A stretch of 64,000 nucleotides of DNA from MFD01213-c1 sp963704405 (GCA_963704405.1 OY969903.1:992001-1056000), one strand, 5' to 3'. Positions 37,351-47,120 are shown, numbered from the stretch's first letter. The notes: generated from the sequence alone by a model not told the origin. Translations and numbers: made by a program.

Positions 37351-37619
37351 TACCTCTCTGGGAGGCTGCAGCGCGACTTGGTGGCAGGGTGGGAGTGGGA
37401 ACTGGTTCTGCTCTGGCTATCAGTTTGCTGGCGGCGCAGTGGTCTCTGTGGTTTGGGCGGAGGGATGGAGGCGGCGAGCCGCTGTATTTGTGATTTTTCT
37501 TGATGGCCATATTCACTGCCCTCCCAAAGATCGACAGCAAAGAATATCGACAGCGAGGGATGGAGTAAGATGCGCTGCACTGCGTAGCAGGTTCAGAGCG
37601 TAAGGGACGAGCCAGGAAA

Positions 37620-37679
37620 CAGGGAGCCGCTGGACGATTGGCGGGACGCCAAGAGGTTCTTGCGGCTCCCTGTTTTTTT
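37620..37679. terminator. Two-level hairpin after pstS
   Basis: Outer stem of 11 bp (CAGGGAGCCGC at 37620-37630 with 37662-37672), inner stem TTGGCG/CGCCAA (37638-37643 with 37647-37652), then seven T on the plus strand. For the minus-strand pstS transcript it lies 26-78 bases past the stop and may act as a partial terminator or 3' stabiliser, explaining excess PstS over the permeases. Confidence 0.5.
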
Positions 37680-37697
37680 ATCTGGCGGGTTGTGAAT

Positions 37698-38780
37698 TTA
37701 TTTTGCGTCGGCCATGGGTGTTACGGCGGCGCCGCCGTAGGAAAGGGTTTTGAGGGCGTCTTCGACTTTGGATTTTACGGCGTCAGCGAGGGGGGCGTAA
37801 TCGAGTTCGGTGGCGAATTTTTGGCCGTCATGGGTGGCCCACCAGAGGAAGTTGGCCAGGGCCTGGGCCTGTTCCTTGCTCTTTACGTTGTTGAGGTCCT
37901 TGTAGACGATGATGTAGGTGAAGGAAGCGATGGGGTAGGTTTCGTCGCCGCCCTGGTTCCAGATGTTGGCGGCGAGGAGGTTGCCCTTAAACTGATCGAC
38001 GGCGCTGTTGCCGGCATTGGAGACGGCGGCGGGGGAGGCCTTGACGAATTTGCCGGCTTTGTTCAGGACAGAGCCGTAGGCGATGTTGTTTTTGTCGGCG
38101 AAATTTTCTTCGATGTAACCGATTGCGCCGGGGGTGGACTGCACGACGGCGGTGACACCGTCGTTGCCTTTGCCGCCTTGACCGACGGGCCACTTGACCT
38201 GCTTGCCGGCTCCGATGGAGCCTTTGAAGTCTTCACTTTGGGTGGTGAGGTAATTGGTCCAGATGAAGGTGGTGCCGCTGCCGTCGGTGCGATAGGCGGG
38301 AGTGATGGCGGTGTCGGGGAGGTTGACGCCGTCGTTCAGCCTGGCGATTTCGGGGTCATTCCATTTGGTGATTTTGCCCATGTATATCTTTGCGAGCACG
38401 TCACCGCTGAATTTGAGGTCGGTGACGCCGGGGAGGTTGTAGGCGGGAACGACGGCTCCGGCGCAGGAGGGGACTTCGACGAGGTTGTCCTGACCACCGG
38501 CTTTGGTGACTTCGTTCTTGTTCATGGGGGCGTCGCTGCCGGCGAAGTCGATGGTTTTCTCGGTGATGCCCTTGATGCCGCCGCCGGAACCGATGGCCTG
38601 GTAGTCGATGGCGATGTCGGGGTTGGCCTTCTGATATTCGGCGACCCAGCGGGCATACAGGGGGGCGGGGAAGGTGGCGCCGGCGCCGTTGAGGCGGGTG
38701 TCGGCGGACACGACGGTGGTGGCACCGGCGACGCTAAGTACAGCGGTGGCGGCACAATAGATCCAAGCGTTCATCTTCAT
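37698..38780 (-). CDS. pstS: Periplasmic phosphate-binding protein PstS
   Basis: 360 residues with a signal peptide (MKMNAWIYCAATAVLSVAGA, cleaved near VSADT). PstS phosphate-site motifs are LNGAGATFPAPLYARW, YQAIGSGGGIKGI, FAGSDAPM and RTDGSGTTFIWTNYL. It binds phosphate in the periplasm and passes it to PstCA. GGAG lies upstream of the ATG, and a Pho-box-like array is 115-141 bases further upstream. A 1-kb gap separates it from pstC. It lacks a lipobox, so it is a soluble binding protein. Confidence 0.93.
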   Translation of the reverse strand: MKMNAWIYCAATAVLSVAGATTVVSADTRLNGAGATFPAPLYARWVAEYQKANPDIAIDYQAIGSGGGIKGITEKTIDFAGSDAPMNKNEVTKAGGQDNLVEVPSCAGAVVPAYNLPGVTDLKFSGDVLAKIYMGKITKWNDPEIARLNDGVNLPDTAITPAYRTDGSGTTFIWTNYLTTQSEDFKGSIGAGKQVKWPVGQGGKGNDGVTAVVQSTPGAIGYIEENFADKNNIAYGSVLNKAGKFVKASPAAVSNAGNSAVDQFKGNLLAANIWNQGGDETYPIASFTYIIVYKDLNNVKSKEQAQALANFLWWATHDGQKFATELDYAPLADAVKSKVEDALKTLSYGGAAVTPMADAK

Positions 38781-38894
38781 GGGGTGGTTCTCCTTCGAGT
38801 TTGGTTCTGGGGGATTTGGAGGTCCGTGGGGCGGAATGCCTTGGGACGCCGCATCCTTCTGGTTTTCCCGATGGGGGAATGCTAGGCGTCGTTT

Positions 38895-38921
38895 GTTAGC
38901 AGTTGATTAAGGATGTGTTAA
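38895..38921 (-). promoter_or_regulatory. Pho-box-like array upstream of pstS
   Basis: On the minus strand three half-sites, TTAAC, TTAAT and CTAAC, start at exact 11-base intervals (plus-strand positions 38917-38921, 38906-38910, 38895-38899). PhoB/PhoP-type regulators bind direct repeats of this sequence and spacing, so phosphate-starvation control of pstS is likely. Confidence 0.6.
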
Positions 38922-39045
38922 ACGGGTGTGCGGTTGTGGGGATGCTGGGACGCAGAGTTGATGCGATGCATCCTCTGCGCCTTGGCGCTAGATATTCTTT
39001 TTGGATGAACGCCAAGATGTGAGGCCGCCAAGAGGGGGGTTCGGA

Positions 39046-39573
39046 TTATTTTGAGCTGGGGGGTTTGTTGGGCCAGTCGGGGGAGTCGCGTAAGGATTCG
39101 ATTTGTTGCTGGGTGTAGTGTTTGCCGGTGTTCATGCCGGGGCACTTTCTTGTTTCGGTTTGCCAGACGGATTGGGATTCGAGATTTTCGGGCCAGAAGG
39201 GCCAGGTGCGGCATTGCAGCGGCCGCGCTTCGTAGATGCCGCAGACTCTTTTCGCCTGGACGATCACGTCGCCTTTTCGCGAAGACCGCGGCGGTTTGAT
39301 CTCCTTCAAAAACACGCAATCATAATTCCCGCTGAGATTCCGCGATTCGTTCAGCGTGAACTTCCCGTTGACCTTGCGGCAGTATTGTTCAACGGTTTCT
39401 TCGGGGGTGAGATTTAAATGGGTGGCGAGGCGGCGGATTTCTTCTTCGGAGAGCCAGACGTAGCCGGGGCCACCGGTGCAGCAGTTGCCGCAGCAGGTGC
39501 AGGTGAAGTTGAGGCCCTGTTTGTACCAGGGGCCTTTTGCATCGGTCTTTGCAGCGATCACGTTGAGTTTCAT
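39046..39573 (-). CDS. YkgJ family cysteine-cluster protein
   Basis: 175 residues from ATG 39573 (MKLNVIAAK). The family pattern is FTCTCCGNCCTGGPGYVWLSE, later CVFLKE, KRVCGIYEARPLQCRTWPFWP and KCPGMN. The conserved Cys residues probably bind zinc or an Fe-S centre. Function is unknown in bacteria. It lies 64 bases downstream of the DUF421 gene on the same strand. A longer in-frame start at 39672 would overlap that gene and has no support. Confidence 0.85.
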   Translation of the reverse strand: MKLNVIAAKTDAKGPWYKQGLNFTCTCCGNCCTGGPGYVWLSEEEIRRLATHLNLTPEETVEQYCRKVNGKFTLNESRNLSGNYDCVFLKEIKPPRSSRKGDVIVQAKRVCGIYEARPLQCRTWPFWPENLESQSVWQTETRKCPGMNTGKHYTQQQIESLRDSPDWPNKPPSSK

Positions 39574-39637
39574 GTGGCAGGGTCCGCGTGCGGACCGGTT
39601 GTTTTTTAATATTGGAGGCTGGTCCGCGGTGCGGACC

Positions 39638-40339
39638 CTACGCAGAGAAGGCCGCGCGATGGAGTTTGCCATTGCGGCCGGCGGAGCCGCGGAATGGGGT
39701 GACGCGGCCGGAGCCGTTTCGTGATGCCGCGCCGTGGTTTTTGCGGCCGGGCGGGCGCTGCGTCATTTCATCGATTTTCTTCAGCAGTTGCTCGTGTCGT
39801 TCCTCGTCGCTGGTTGGTTTGCGCTGAATGAATGAGATGGTGCCGGTTGGTTCGAGGATACATTTTTCGACGTCTTTTAACGATTCGATTCCCTGCCGAT
39901 GAGCCGCGGCTTCCAGTTCTTCTGGCGTGATCAGTTCGCGTTCCAGCATGTGCTTGCGAAGATGGCCGTGGCGAACGAGGACTTCCGGCGCTCCGCCGAA
40001 GAGCCGCTGCAGCTTCGGGCTGGTATAGACGAGGCGGACGATGAGATAGTTGACGGTGAGAAGCGTCACGGCGCCGAGGATGCCGCCGGTGACGGAGTTA
40101 TCGTTGCCGATGATGGCATTCTGGACGGTGTTGCTGAGCATCAGCAGGACGATGAGGTCAAAGGGATTGAGCTGCGCCAACTCGCGTTTGCCGCTGAGGC
40201 GCAGGCCGAGCATTAGCGCGAAGTAGACGATGATGGTGCGGAAGACCTTTTCGAGGAGCGGGACGTCGAGATGGAACATGTCCGCCCAGGTGGAAGGCAT
40301 GAGAAGCGGCGCATCAGCGAGAAGGTGTGAAATCAGCAT
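39638..40339 (-). CDS. DUF421/YetF-type membrane protein
   Basis: 233 residues. There are three N-terminal helices (TIIVYFALMLGLRLSGKRELAQLNPFDL region), with GKRELAQLNPFDLIVLLMLSNTVQNAIIG the family signature covering about residues 50-78. A cytosolic domain follows with VLVRHGHLRKHMLERELITPEEL. The C-terminal tail is Arg/Gly-rich. YetF-like proteins are linked to sporulation or stress in Bacillus; the role is unknown here. GGAGG lies upstream of ATG 40339. Confidence 0.87.
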   Translation of the reverse strand: MLISHLLADAPLLMPSTWADMFHLDVPLLEKVFRTIIVYFALMLGLRLSGKRELAQLNPFDLIVLLMLSNTVQNAIIGNDNSVTGGILGAVTLLTVNYLIVRLVYTSPKLQRLFGGAPEVLVRHGHLRKHMLERELITPEELEAAAHRQGIESLKDVEKCILEPTGTISFIQRKPTSDEERHEQLLKKIDEMTQRPPGRKNHGAASRNGSGRVTPFRGSAGRNGKLHRAAFSA

Positions 40340-40409
40340 GTGGGATAGACCTCCATCGCCAGCGGCGTGCGGAAGCGGCGATCAATCTGGTTGGTTTGTT
40401 CCTTGAAGT

Positions 40410-40910
40410 TTATTGTGTAACACTCGCCTTGTTCGGCGAAATTGGCGCGGTGGACGGCGGTAAGCCGTATAGCTTACGCAGCTGCGCCAATCCCTCGGCA
40501 TTGAATGACGCACGCTGCGCCAGTGCAACTGCACGGTCATAGCTTGCATGGGTCAGCGGTTTGAATAGGTATGCGATCACCAGCACGACAGCGCCAATGC
40601 CGACAAACGCAAAGCCAGGAAGATATTCGTCCGGTCGGGCGGGACTATGCGATGTCAATCCGACGATCGCAATGGTCAGGCCGACAATGACGGCGACCCA
40701 TCCAAAAAATCGGAACCACGCCATGCCCCAGGATTTCCAACTCAGGGGCAGCTCAATTCCGCGAAACTGATTCCCGCCTTGGGATAACACGATGTACGAC
40801 TTCATTGGAACCAGAGGCACGTAGTTAATGTGCCAGCATTTGGTCCCGACATGAAAAAAACCGGGCACAACGTCCACCTTGCCGAATAGCCGCGTTCCAA
40901 AAACACTCAT
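40410..40910 (-). CDS. Two-helix membrane protein of unknown function
   Basis: 166 residues. The N-terminal block RLFGKVDVVPGFFHVGTKCWHINYVPLVPMKSYIVL (about residues 8-43) resembles the conserved opening of a family of uncharacterised planctomycete/eukaryote-like proteins. Two helices follow (FFGWVAVIVGLTIAIVGL and AFVGIGAVVLVIAYLF), then a basic cytosolic helix with RAVALAQRASFNAEGLAQL. The start ATG 40910 has AGGGAGA upstream. I do not recognise a function. Confidence 0.7.
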   Translation of the reverse strand: MSVFGTRLFGKVDVVPGFFHVGTKCWHINYVPLVPMKSYIVLSQGGNQFRGIELPLSWKSWGMAWFRFFGWVAVIVGLTIAIVGLTSHSPARPDEYLPGFAFVGIGAVVLVIAYLFKPLTHASYDRAVALAQRASFNAEGLAQLRKLYGLPPSTAPISPNKASVTQ

Positions 40911-40944
40911 GGCTGTCTCCCTTTTCAGATGTGCTGGAATGAAA

Positions 40945-42402
40945 TTATCCTGATGCCTTCATAGCACGCTTGGCCAGGCCGAACACTGTTTCCCACGCCG
41001 TGCCAGGAACCTTTGTCGTATCCATTAACGTCTCCTGCATTGCGGTGAGGAACCAGTCCATATCTTGTTTTGTGATGGTCATCGGCGGCAGGAACTTGAT
41101 GACTTCCGTGTGATAACCGGCCACCTGCGTCAGGATGTGATGCTTCTGCAAAAGCGGGATGATGATCATCTGCCCGAAGACGCCGAAGTTCATTTTGTGA
41201 AGCATGTCCCAGGCCATCTTGAGCTTGAATGAATCCTTCGGGCGGGCGAAGTCGATTCCAAACATCAATCCCTTGCCGCGGACGGCGGAGACGAAGGGGC
41301 AATCCTTCCCGATTTCGCGCAGGCGGGTCATGGCGTAATCGCCCATCGCCGCGGCGTTCTCGACCAGTTTGTCTTCTTCAATCACATAAAGGCTTGCCAG
41401 GGCGGCGGCCATGGCCATGTCGTTCTGGCCGAAGGTGTTGGAATGGACGACGCATCGTTCCATGGAGTTGAAGACGCAGTCCATGATCCGCGGCTTGGTA
41501 ATCACCGCGCCCACGGGCACGTATCCGCCGGATAGTGCCTTGGCGACGCAGACGATGTCCGGCTCGACATTGTCCCAGTGCTGAAATGCAAACCATTTGC
41601 CCGTGCGGCCAAGCCCGCATTGCACTTCATCGCAAATGAGAAGAGTGCCATACTTGTTGCACAGCCGCTGCGCTTCGGCCAGGTATCCATCGGCAAGTAC
41701 CTCGCAACTTTTGCCTTGGACCGGTTCGACGATGAACGCCGCGATGGTCTGGGCGCTCAGCGCCTTTTCCAGTGCGGGCAGATCATTGAACGGCACCTTG
41801 CTCGTTCCGGGCATGAGGTCGCCGAAGCGTTCGCGGAAGAATTCGGCGCCGTTCAGGGACAGTGCGCCGGTTGTCAGGCCGTGGAAGGCGTGGTCGCAGT
41901 AGACGATATCCTGGCGACTGGTGGCGCAGCGGGCGAACTTGATGGCGGTTTCGATAGTTTCTGTGCCGCTGTTGCAGAAGAAGACGCGGGATAAGCCGTC
42001 GGTTGTGTGTTTCGTCAGCATCTCGGCGACGAGGCCGCTGAGGAGGCTGCAATCCATGCGGACGAGGTTGGGCATGTTTTCATTCATGAGTTGCTGAATG
42101 ATTGCCTTTACCTTGGGATGGTTGCGGCCAAGGGCGAAGACGCCCCAGCCGGTGAGGAGGTCGAGGTATTTATTTCCTGCCGCATCCCACAGATAGCATC
42201 CTTCGCCGCGGACGTAGCCTTTGTCGAAGCCGATGGTTCGGAGCATTTTGACAAAGACGGGATTGATGTGTTTTTCGTGGAGGTCGTAGGCGCGGCCCTG
42301 GTGCTGCTGGAGCCAGCCGAGGAAGTCTTCATGCAGGTTGGGGGGACCGCCGGCTGTAGCGGCGGGGCTGGATTGCGCGGGTAAAATCATTGCGTCCATC
42401 AT
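40945..42402 (-). CDS. Class-III PLP aminotransferase (ornithine/HpnO-like)
   Basis: About 485 residues. Class-III motifs are GCYLWDAAGNKYLDLLTGWG, FFCNSGTETIETAIKFAR, IVEPVQGKSCEV, LLICDEVQCGLGRTGK and the PLP lysine in CVAKALSGGYVPVGAV. Such enzymes use pyridoxal phosphate to transfer amino groups to acetylornithine, GABA, putrescine or other aldehydes. The squalene-hopene cyclase 6 kb away makes an HpnO-type role (aminobacteriohopanetriol formation) conceivable, but this is inference. The ATG at 42402, or 42399, follows GTGGAGAAC and is preferred to a 54-residue longer basic extension. Confidence 0.85.
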   Translation of the reverse strand: MMDAMILPAQSSPAATAGGPPNLHEDFLGWLQQHQGRAYDLHEKHINPVFVKMLRTIGFDKGYVRGEGCYLWDAAGNKYLDLLTGWGVFALGRNHPKVKAIIQQLMNENMPNLVRMDCSLLSGLVAEMLTKHTTDGLSRVFFCNSGTETIETAIKFARCATSRQDIVYCDHAFHGLTTGALSLNGAEFFRERFGDLMPGTSKVPFNDLPALEKALSAQTIAAFIVEPVQGKSCEVLADGYLAEAQRLCNKYGTLLICDEVQCGLGRTGKWFAFQHWDNVEPDIVCVAKALSGGYVPVGAVITKPRIMDCVFNSMERCVVHSNTFGQNDMAMAAALASLYVIEEDKLVENAAAMGDYAMTRLREIGKDCPFVSAVRGKGLMFGIDFARPKDSFKLKMAWDMLHKMNFGVFGQMIIIPLLQKHHILTQVAGYHTEVIKFLPPMTITKQDMDWFLTAMQETLMDTTKVPGTAWETVFGLAKRAMKASG

Positions 42403-42478
42403 GTTCTCCACGTGGACGGCATTATAGCGATTCGGCGGGTTGCGGCGACGTGAGTGGCGCGTTTTCGCAGGGGGTAGA

Positions 42479-44233
42479 TCAGGGTTGGGCGGGCGCGGCT
42501 TTTTTGCCGGTTGTTTCGATGATCGGGTCTGCCCAGATGACCCAGTCGTGGCCGGTGTTGTCACCGCCGTCGGTGGAGGCGAGGGTTAGGAAATGATTTG
42601 AATCGGTCAGCGGAAGATCGACGTCCATCGCGCCTTCTTTAGTGGTGAAGGCCATTTTTTTAAACCGGGCGATCCCATCGATTAACACCTGGGCGTCGGT
42701 CAGGGTGGAAAACTTTCCGGGGGTGCTGTTGCCGGTTATGCAATGGAAACGCGCCAGCGATTGTCCTGGATGCAGTTGGCGCAGGACATCCAGGTTCAGG
42801 GTTAAAAGCTTATTGCAATGTGCGAAGAGCAGGCCATGGCCGTCTGTTCCGTAATCAACATCTCCGAGCCGCGTGGAAATAGCACCGGGGGTCCACGGTA
42901 ATTGAGGGACGGGCCCACCGGCCCAGAGAAGGAAAGTGGTGTGGTTTGCCGTGGGGGGAAAGGGAAACGTATGGCCGGCGGAATCCACCTGGACGGGGCC
43001 GAGGCTGCCGTCGGGAATACAGCAACCGTCAATGGCGGGCAACTCAGGCACAGCATGGTAGCGATGATCGCCCAGTTGCGATCCGATCTGCGGCAATACG
43101 CCGGCATGACCGGTACACGTATTGATCCCGCTGCCGCGGCGATGAGTGGAACCGTCACCGCCGCAGATCACATCGACCAGATCCAATTCCATCGCATCGC
43201 CGTTCAAGCTGCGAACGAACCGCTGCGGTGACGCCCCATTGCGGTCCATCGCCACGGCGGATGTTGAGACCTGAGCCGCCTGTCCTTCAGAGAGCAGTTG
43301 CTCGGGCGGCGGCGACGATGTTCCAGCGGTCATTGGCGCGGCCTGCACTTTTCCTTTGAACACATCCACCTGTGTTTGACCGTCTCCCTCCACACCGACG
43401 CCGAACTCTGTCCCCAGGTCTTTCACTGAGGCGGTGGGGGTGTTGACGACAAATCCACCACCCGGCACATTCGCCACCAGCTTTCCGGACATGAGCCTGA
43501 CCGCGCTGCCCGAAGTGATGACGAATTGTGCCGGGCCCTGAATGACGACATGGGCGCCGCCGGTGAATACCAGTTCGGCACATCCAATCTTTAATTCAAC
43601 CGATGCGCCTGCGGGCATTCCGGAGTTTAAATCACCGGTTGTGTCGCCTCCCCATTCAGCATCGACCGCATTGATGATTGTTGCGACCGACGGCCCCAGA
43701 GGTTTCACCGGCTCGGTAGAGGGCGAAATTTCTTTTTCCTCCGGATGAACTAATGTACGCAGCGCAGTGTTTTGCAGGATCTGAGGTGGAGGAGCAGATT
43801 TATTCAGGCTGATCAGCGCGGCTGCGCCGATCACGAGTGCGATTGCCGCCGCCAGTCCGGCGCGCCAGGCGATCGACCGGGATGGATTGGGCTTTCGGAG
43901 CAGGGCCGGCTCCGGCAGTTCCACTTCTTGCTGCTCCTGTTCCTGCTCCTCGTACTTCTGCAACTCCGCGAGCGATGGCAGCACCATCGTGTCATCCATC
44001 GCCGGACAGCAATCGCATTCACTTTCTGTCAGCGAAGCGACCATGGGGGCATGCTGATACAACCCGGCGTGCAACTGCATCATGCGGATGTAGAGGCGGC
44101 GGACCTCTACATCGGTGATGACGAGCCGATCCAACGTCTCCAATTGTTCAGGGGAAATGACACCATCGCAGAGCGCGTGAATCAACTCACGGGCGGAGGG
44201 CGAATTTTCCGGATTAGGGCCTTCGGTGGTCAT
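42479..44233 (-). CDS. FecR-type anti-sigma membrane protein with C-terminal NPCBM-like domain
   Basis: 584 residues from ATG 44233 (MTTEGPNPEN). The N-terminal 60 residues resemble the planctomycete anti-sigma region (LIHALCDGVISPEQLETLDRL). A single helix (WRAGLAAAIALVIGAAALISL) follows at about residue 125. A FecR domain spans about 195-320 (FVITSGSAVRLMSGKLVANVPGGGFVVNTP, range). The C-terminal sugar-binding-like domain ends SNHFLTLASTDGGDNTGHDWVIWADP. It senses an extracytoplasmic signal, perhaps a glycan, and controls the ECF factor encoded just upstream, whose stop overlaps this start as TGATG. Confidence 0.87.
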   Translation of the reverse strand: MTTEGPNPENSPSARELIHALCDGVISPEQLETLDRLVITDVEVRRLYIRMMQLHAGLYQHAPMVASLTESECDCCPAMDDTMVLPSLAELQKYEEQEQEQQEVELPEPALLRKPNPSRSIAWRAGLAAAIALVIGAAALISLNKSAPPPQILQNTALRTLVHPEEKEISPSTEPVKPLGPSVATIINAVDAEWGGDTTGDLNSGMPAGASVELKIGCAELVFTGGAHVVIQGPAQFVITSGSAVRLMSGKLVANVPGGGFVVNTPTASVKDLGTEFGVGVEGDGQTQVDVFKGKVQAAPMTAGTSSPPPEQLLSEGQAAQVSTSAVAMDRNGASPQRFVRSLNGDAMELDLVDVICGGDGSTHRRGSGINTCTGHAGVLPQIGSQLGDHRYHAVPELPAIDGCCIPDGSLGPVQVDSAGHTFPFPPTANHTTFLLWAGGPVPQLPWTPGAISTRLGDVDYGTDGHGLLFAHCNKLLTLNLDVLRQLHPGQSLARFHCITGNSTPGKFSTLTDAQVLIDGIARFKKMAFTTKEGAMDVDLPLTDSNHFLTLASTDGGDNTGHDWVIWADPIIETTGKKAAPAQP

Positions 44234-44754
44234 CACTGGTCTGCCGCGAGGGTGCGAGTTACGCACTCAAGCAATCCCTGCCTGATTCGGCTCAGAGCCT
44301 TGTAAACCGCATCCATCGAGCGATTCAGGGCCTTGGAAACGCCCTCCACCGAGCCGTGCGCATCGTATCTCATCTGTAGCATCTTGCGGTGCGTTGGTGA
44401 CAGCTTTTCGATGCACCGTTGCAACGCTGCCTGACGATCACCCAACTCTCCTGCCATTACTGCCGCCTCGTCTGCGACGGCATCCACAAACTCATCGCTA
44501 AAGAGTACATTTTCCCGGGCCTGGCGTTTTCGAAAATCTTTTGCCTCAAACCGGGCAATCTGGCATGCCCAGGCAAAAAAATTAGTTCCCTGCTGAAAGG
44601 TGCTGAATTTTTTCCATAACACGAGGTTGCATTGCTGCATTACCTCTTCAGCATCAGACCAGCGGGGCACAAGCGTTAGAACAAATGCCCGCAGGCGCGG
44701 TTCATGCGCTGTGAACAATTGGATGAACTCATCGACACGATTTTTTTCCAACAT
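44233..44754 (-). CDS. RNA polymerase sigma factor, planctomycete-type ECF
   Basis: 173 residues. Region 2 is at about residues 15-80 (RLRAFVLTLVPRWSDAEEVMQQ and NFFAWACQIARFEAKDFRKR). Region 4 is at about 115-165 (LSPTHRKMLQMRYDAHGSVE and RSMDAVYKALSRIRQGL). The stop codon overlaps the start of the FecR gene, so the pair is translationally coupled. GGTGGA lies upstream of ATG 44754. It probably responds to the FecR protein and reads a small regulon, perhaps the adjacent pectin genes, which are transcribed divergently. Confidence 0.92.
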   Translation of the reverse strand: MLEKNRVDEFIQLFTAHEPRLRAFVLTLVPRWSDAEEVMQQCNLVLWKKFSTFQQGTNFFAWACQIARFEAKDFRKRQARENVLFSDEFVDAVADEAAVMAGELGDRQAALQRCIEKLSPTHRKMLQMRYDAHGSVEGVSKALNRSMDAVYKALSRIRQGLLECVTRTLAADQ

Positions 44755-45451
44755 TTTCCACCGCCAGTGGATATTTGGGTCAAATTCACTATGAGTACAC
44801 GGCCCAAGGGGCAGAATTTGGACAATAAAGTAAAGCGAGAGGCCTTTCGCCTGCTTAATTTTAAATTTAATTTTTATATTATATTAAAAATATATGATGC
44901 AATTTGCTCACATTTGCGGGATTTTTGAGTAAAAAGCAGCCGCATGCAAATTTTGCAAAAAAAGGGAAAAATTTTCGCATCGATAATGTTCACACCGGTA
45001 TAATGCCTGTGTCAGGTGAACATTTCAGAGCGGTCTGCGGAATTTTCATTTTTGTGTCCTATTTAATTCGATTTTAGCTCGCGAGTGAAATTCGTGCCTT
45101 TGCTGCAAGTGGAGTTCAAAACGCCTTAGTAAGGCGGCTCACTGTATGGCTGCATTGCCTTCAGAGAGCGGTGACGAGGAGCCTCGTCACAAAAATTTCA
45201 AAATAAATTGATAAGAGCTTTTTCGACATATGCTTAGAATTATTTCTGAAATCATGCAATCGTTTGTATTGCAGTGTGGTTTGGTGAAGGTAAGCCGTCG
45301 GTTTTGGTGATACGGAATTATTTCGGTTGCAGCCATGCCAGGTGGCACGCTGCAGATTAAACACCTTTGTCAGGCAAGTCGGACGCGGTTTGAGCGGTGT
45401 GTCTTTTTGATCCCGCGCCGTTGTCCATCGCCATTCATTTCTGGAGGTTCC
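44755..45451. other. Divergent AT-rich control region between the ECF gene and the rhamnogalacturonan genes
   Basis: About 700 bases. 44850-44990 is strongly AT-rich. It contains the TATAAT at 44999-45004 inside an inverted repeat (44985-45024) and the ribosome site CTGGAGG before 45452. No gene is supported. Confidence 0.5.
44985..45024 (+). promoter_or_regulatory. Promoter flanked by a perfect 9-bp inverted repeat (operator)
   Basis: AATGTTCAC (44985-44993) and GTGAACATT (45016-45024) flank a TATAAT (44999-45004). The arm centres are 31 bases apart, about three helical turns. This looks like a regulated promoter driving the PL4 and CE12 genes. Confidence 0.55.
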
Positions 45452-47106
45452 ATGCGTTCTTCGGTCAACCGCGTTTCCCGCCACAAGAAGGCCCGTTTTC
45501 AGGCGCCGTTTTCGAGACATGCGAAAACCGTATTCTTTTTGCTTTCGGTTTCACCAACAACAGCGGCGGGGGTTACACAATCGACACCGGTGGTGGGACG
45601 GTCTTTGTCATTGATAAAAATGCGAATATCACTTCCGTCAAACACAACGGGACGGAAATCATTCAAAGCGGCAAGACCGCCCACTGGGAATCCGGCCTGG
45701 GCGGGAAGCTGAGCATTAATGAAAATGCGACGAATGGAACGATCCTCGTCACAGATGATGGCTCGGCTATCAATGGCGTCATTCAATATTACATTGCCAA
45801 GAAGGGGTCGCCGAATATTTATCTCGATACGTACACGTCGAAGTGGCCGGGGGAGAGCCGATTTTATTTCCCGTTTGACACCAACGTTCTGACGAGCGGA
45901 AACAACGCGAACAACCCGTCGAACTACGCCGAGGGGAACGTCAACCTTGAATCGGCTGATACGGTGAAGAACACCACCACCGGCTTCACTTATTCTAAGT
46001 TCTATGGCAACTCGCGCATGATCGATCCGGGGTCATATCGGTTCGGTCTGACGGGCAATGGGATCGGCGCTTTCTTTGACATCACTTCCCACGAGAAGCA
46101 ATCGGGCGGGCCGTTCTTCAGCGATATTCAGGGGATCACATATTACATGTGGTCTGACCATGCCCAGATTGAGCCGGTTCCGGGCACGTATCGCACCGGG
46201 CTGCAGGGAGCATATTCAATCGCGATCACGAACGGCGGTTCGCCGGGCGGGATCGATTATTCGTGGTATAGCACGCTGGGATTGAAAGGCTATGTCGGCG
46301 CGTCCGGCCGAGGCAGCGTGTCCGGCACTGCAACGACGAAAGCAGCGGGGATTAATACTGTTGTCGCGCTTTCGAACGCCAATGCCCAATACTTCACCAC
46401 GTGCCACGGCGGCACGTTCAGCATGACAGGCGTATTGCCCGGAACGTATACGGAAACGATTTATCAGGGCGAGCTTGAAGTGAATCAGCAGGCGATTGTT
46501 GTCACCGCCGGTCATAACACGGTAGCGAATATCTCGGATCCCAAGACTCAACCGACGGCCATCTGGACAGTCGGCGTTTGGGATGGCACACCCCTTGAGT
46601 TTGAAAATGGCCCGAAGTTCAGGACCATGCACCCTTCGGATAGCCGCATGACTCCGTGGAAGCCGGTTACATTTACGGTTGGCAGTTCGGCCACGAATAC
46701 GTTCCCGGCGGCCCAGTGGAAAGACATCGGCAACGTTCCGACGATCAAATTCAATCTCACTGCCGCCCAGGCCGCCGAAGGCCTGACGCTCCGCATCGGC
46801 ACGACAGATACTTTCGCCGGTGGCCGCGACTACATCGTTGTCAATAACGGCAAGTACACCAGCAGGCTGCCTGGCTCCGGTCCCGAGCCGGATGCGCGCA
46901 CGCTCGTTCATGGCACATATCGTGGATACAACCACACATGGGACTATGCCATTCCAGCGGGTGTATTCGCCGCCGGCGCCAACTCGATTGCTTTGAATGT
47001 TGACGCCGGCACGAGCGAAGGCGGTTATCTCAGTCCATCGATCGCTTATGACGCGATTGACCTTGTCGTCAGCAGCAGCCTGTCGGCAAATTCCATCGGA
47101 ACCTGA
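45452..47106 (+). CDS. Rhamnogalacturonan lyase, PL4-like, frameshifted near the N terminus
   Basis: About 550 residues. The start ATG 45452 (MRSSVNRVSRHKKARFQAPF) has a strong CTGGAGG site. The frame breaks at a T4 run (45509-45512): adding one T continues into FETCENRILFAFGFTNNSGG, a LEPR-XLL-type export motif, and the enzyme proper. Features match the RhgB/PL4 fold: an N-terminal beta-sandwich (FVIDKNANITSVKHNGTEI), a central FN3-like segment (GTYTETIYQGELEVNQQAIV) and a C-terminal jelly roll ending SPSIAYDAIDLVVS. It would cleave rhamnogalacturonan I of pectin by beta-elimination. It is paired with a CE12-type esterase just downstream. Confidence 0.82.
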
Positions 47107-47120
47107 CCTGACCAGTACAA

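Larger units (their letters stand above)
36702..37697. other. Long intergenic region between pstS and pstC
   Basis: About 1 kb without a convincing gene, unusual inside a pst locus. It contains a duplicated ATTCGAATGATGAA (36824-36837 and 36842-36855), a partial copy of the palindromic repeat (about 37016-37075), three tandem units of about 50 bases (37211-37350) and a strong hairpin (37620-37679). Overlapping proline-rich frames on the minus strand have repeat-driven composition and no family. Confidence 0.5.

Noticed and set aside
36947..37540. Proline-rich frames on the minus strand in the pstS-pstC gap
   Set aside because: They span tandem repeats and a palindromic relic; the composition follows the repeats and no ribosome site is seen.
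37638..38885. 415-residue Gly/Val-rich open frame on the plus strand
   Set aside because: It is fully antisense to pstS, with a composition produced by the third-codon bias of pstS and no family features.
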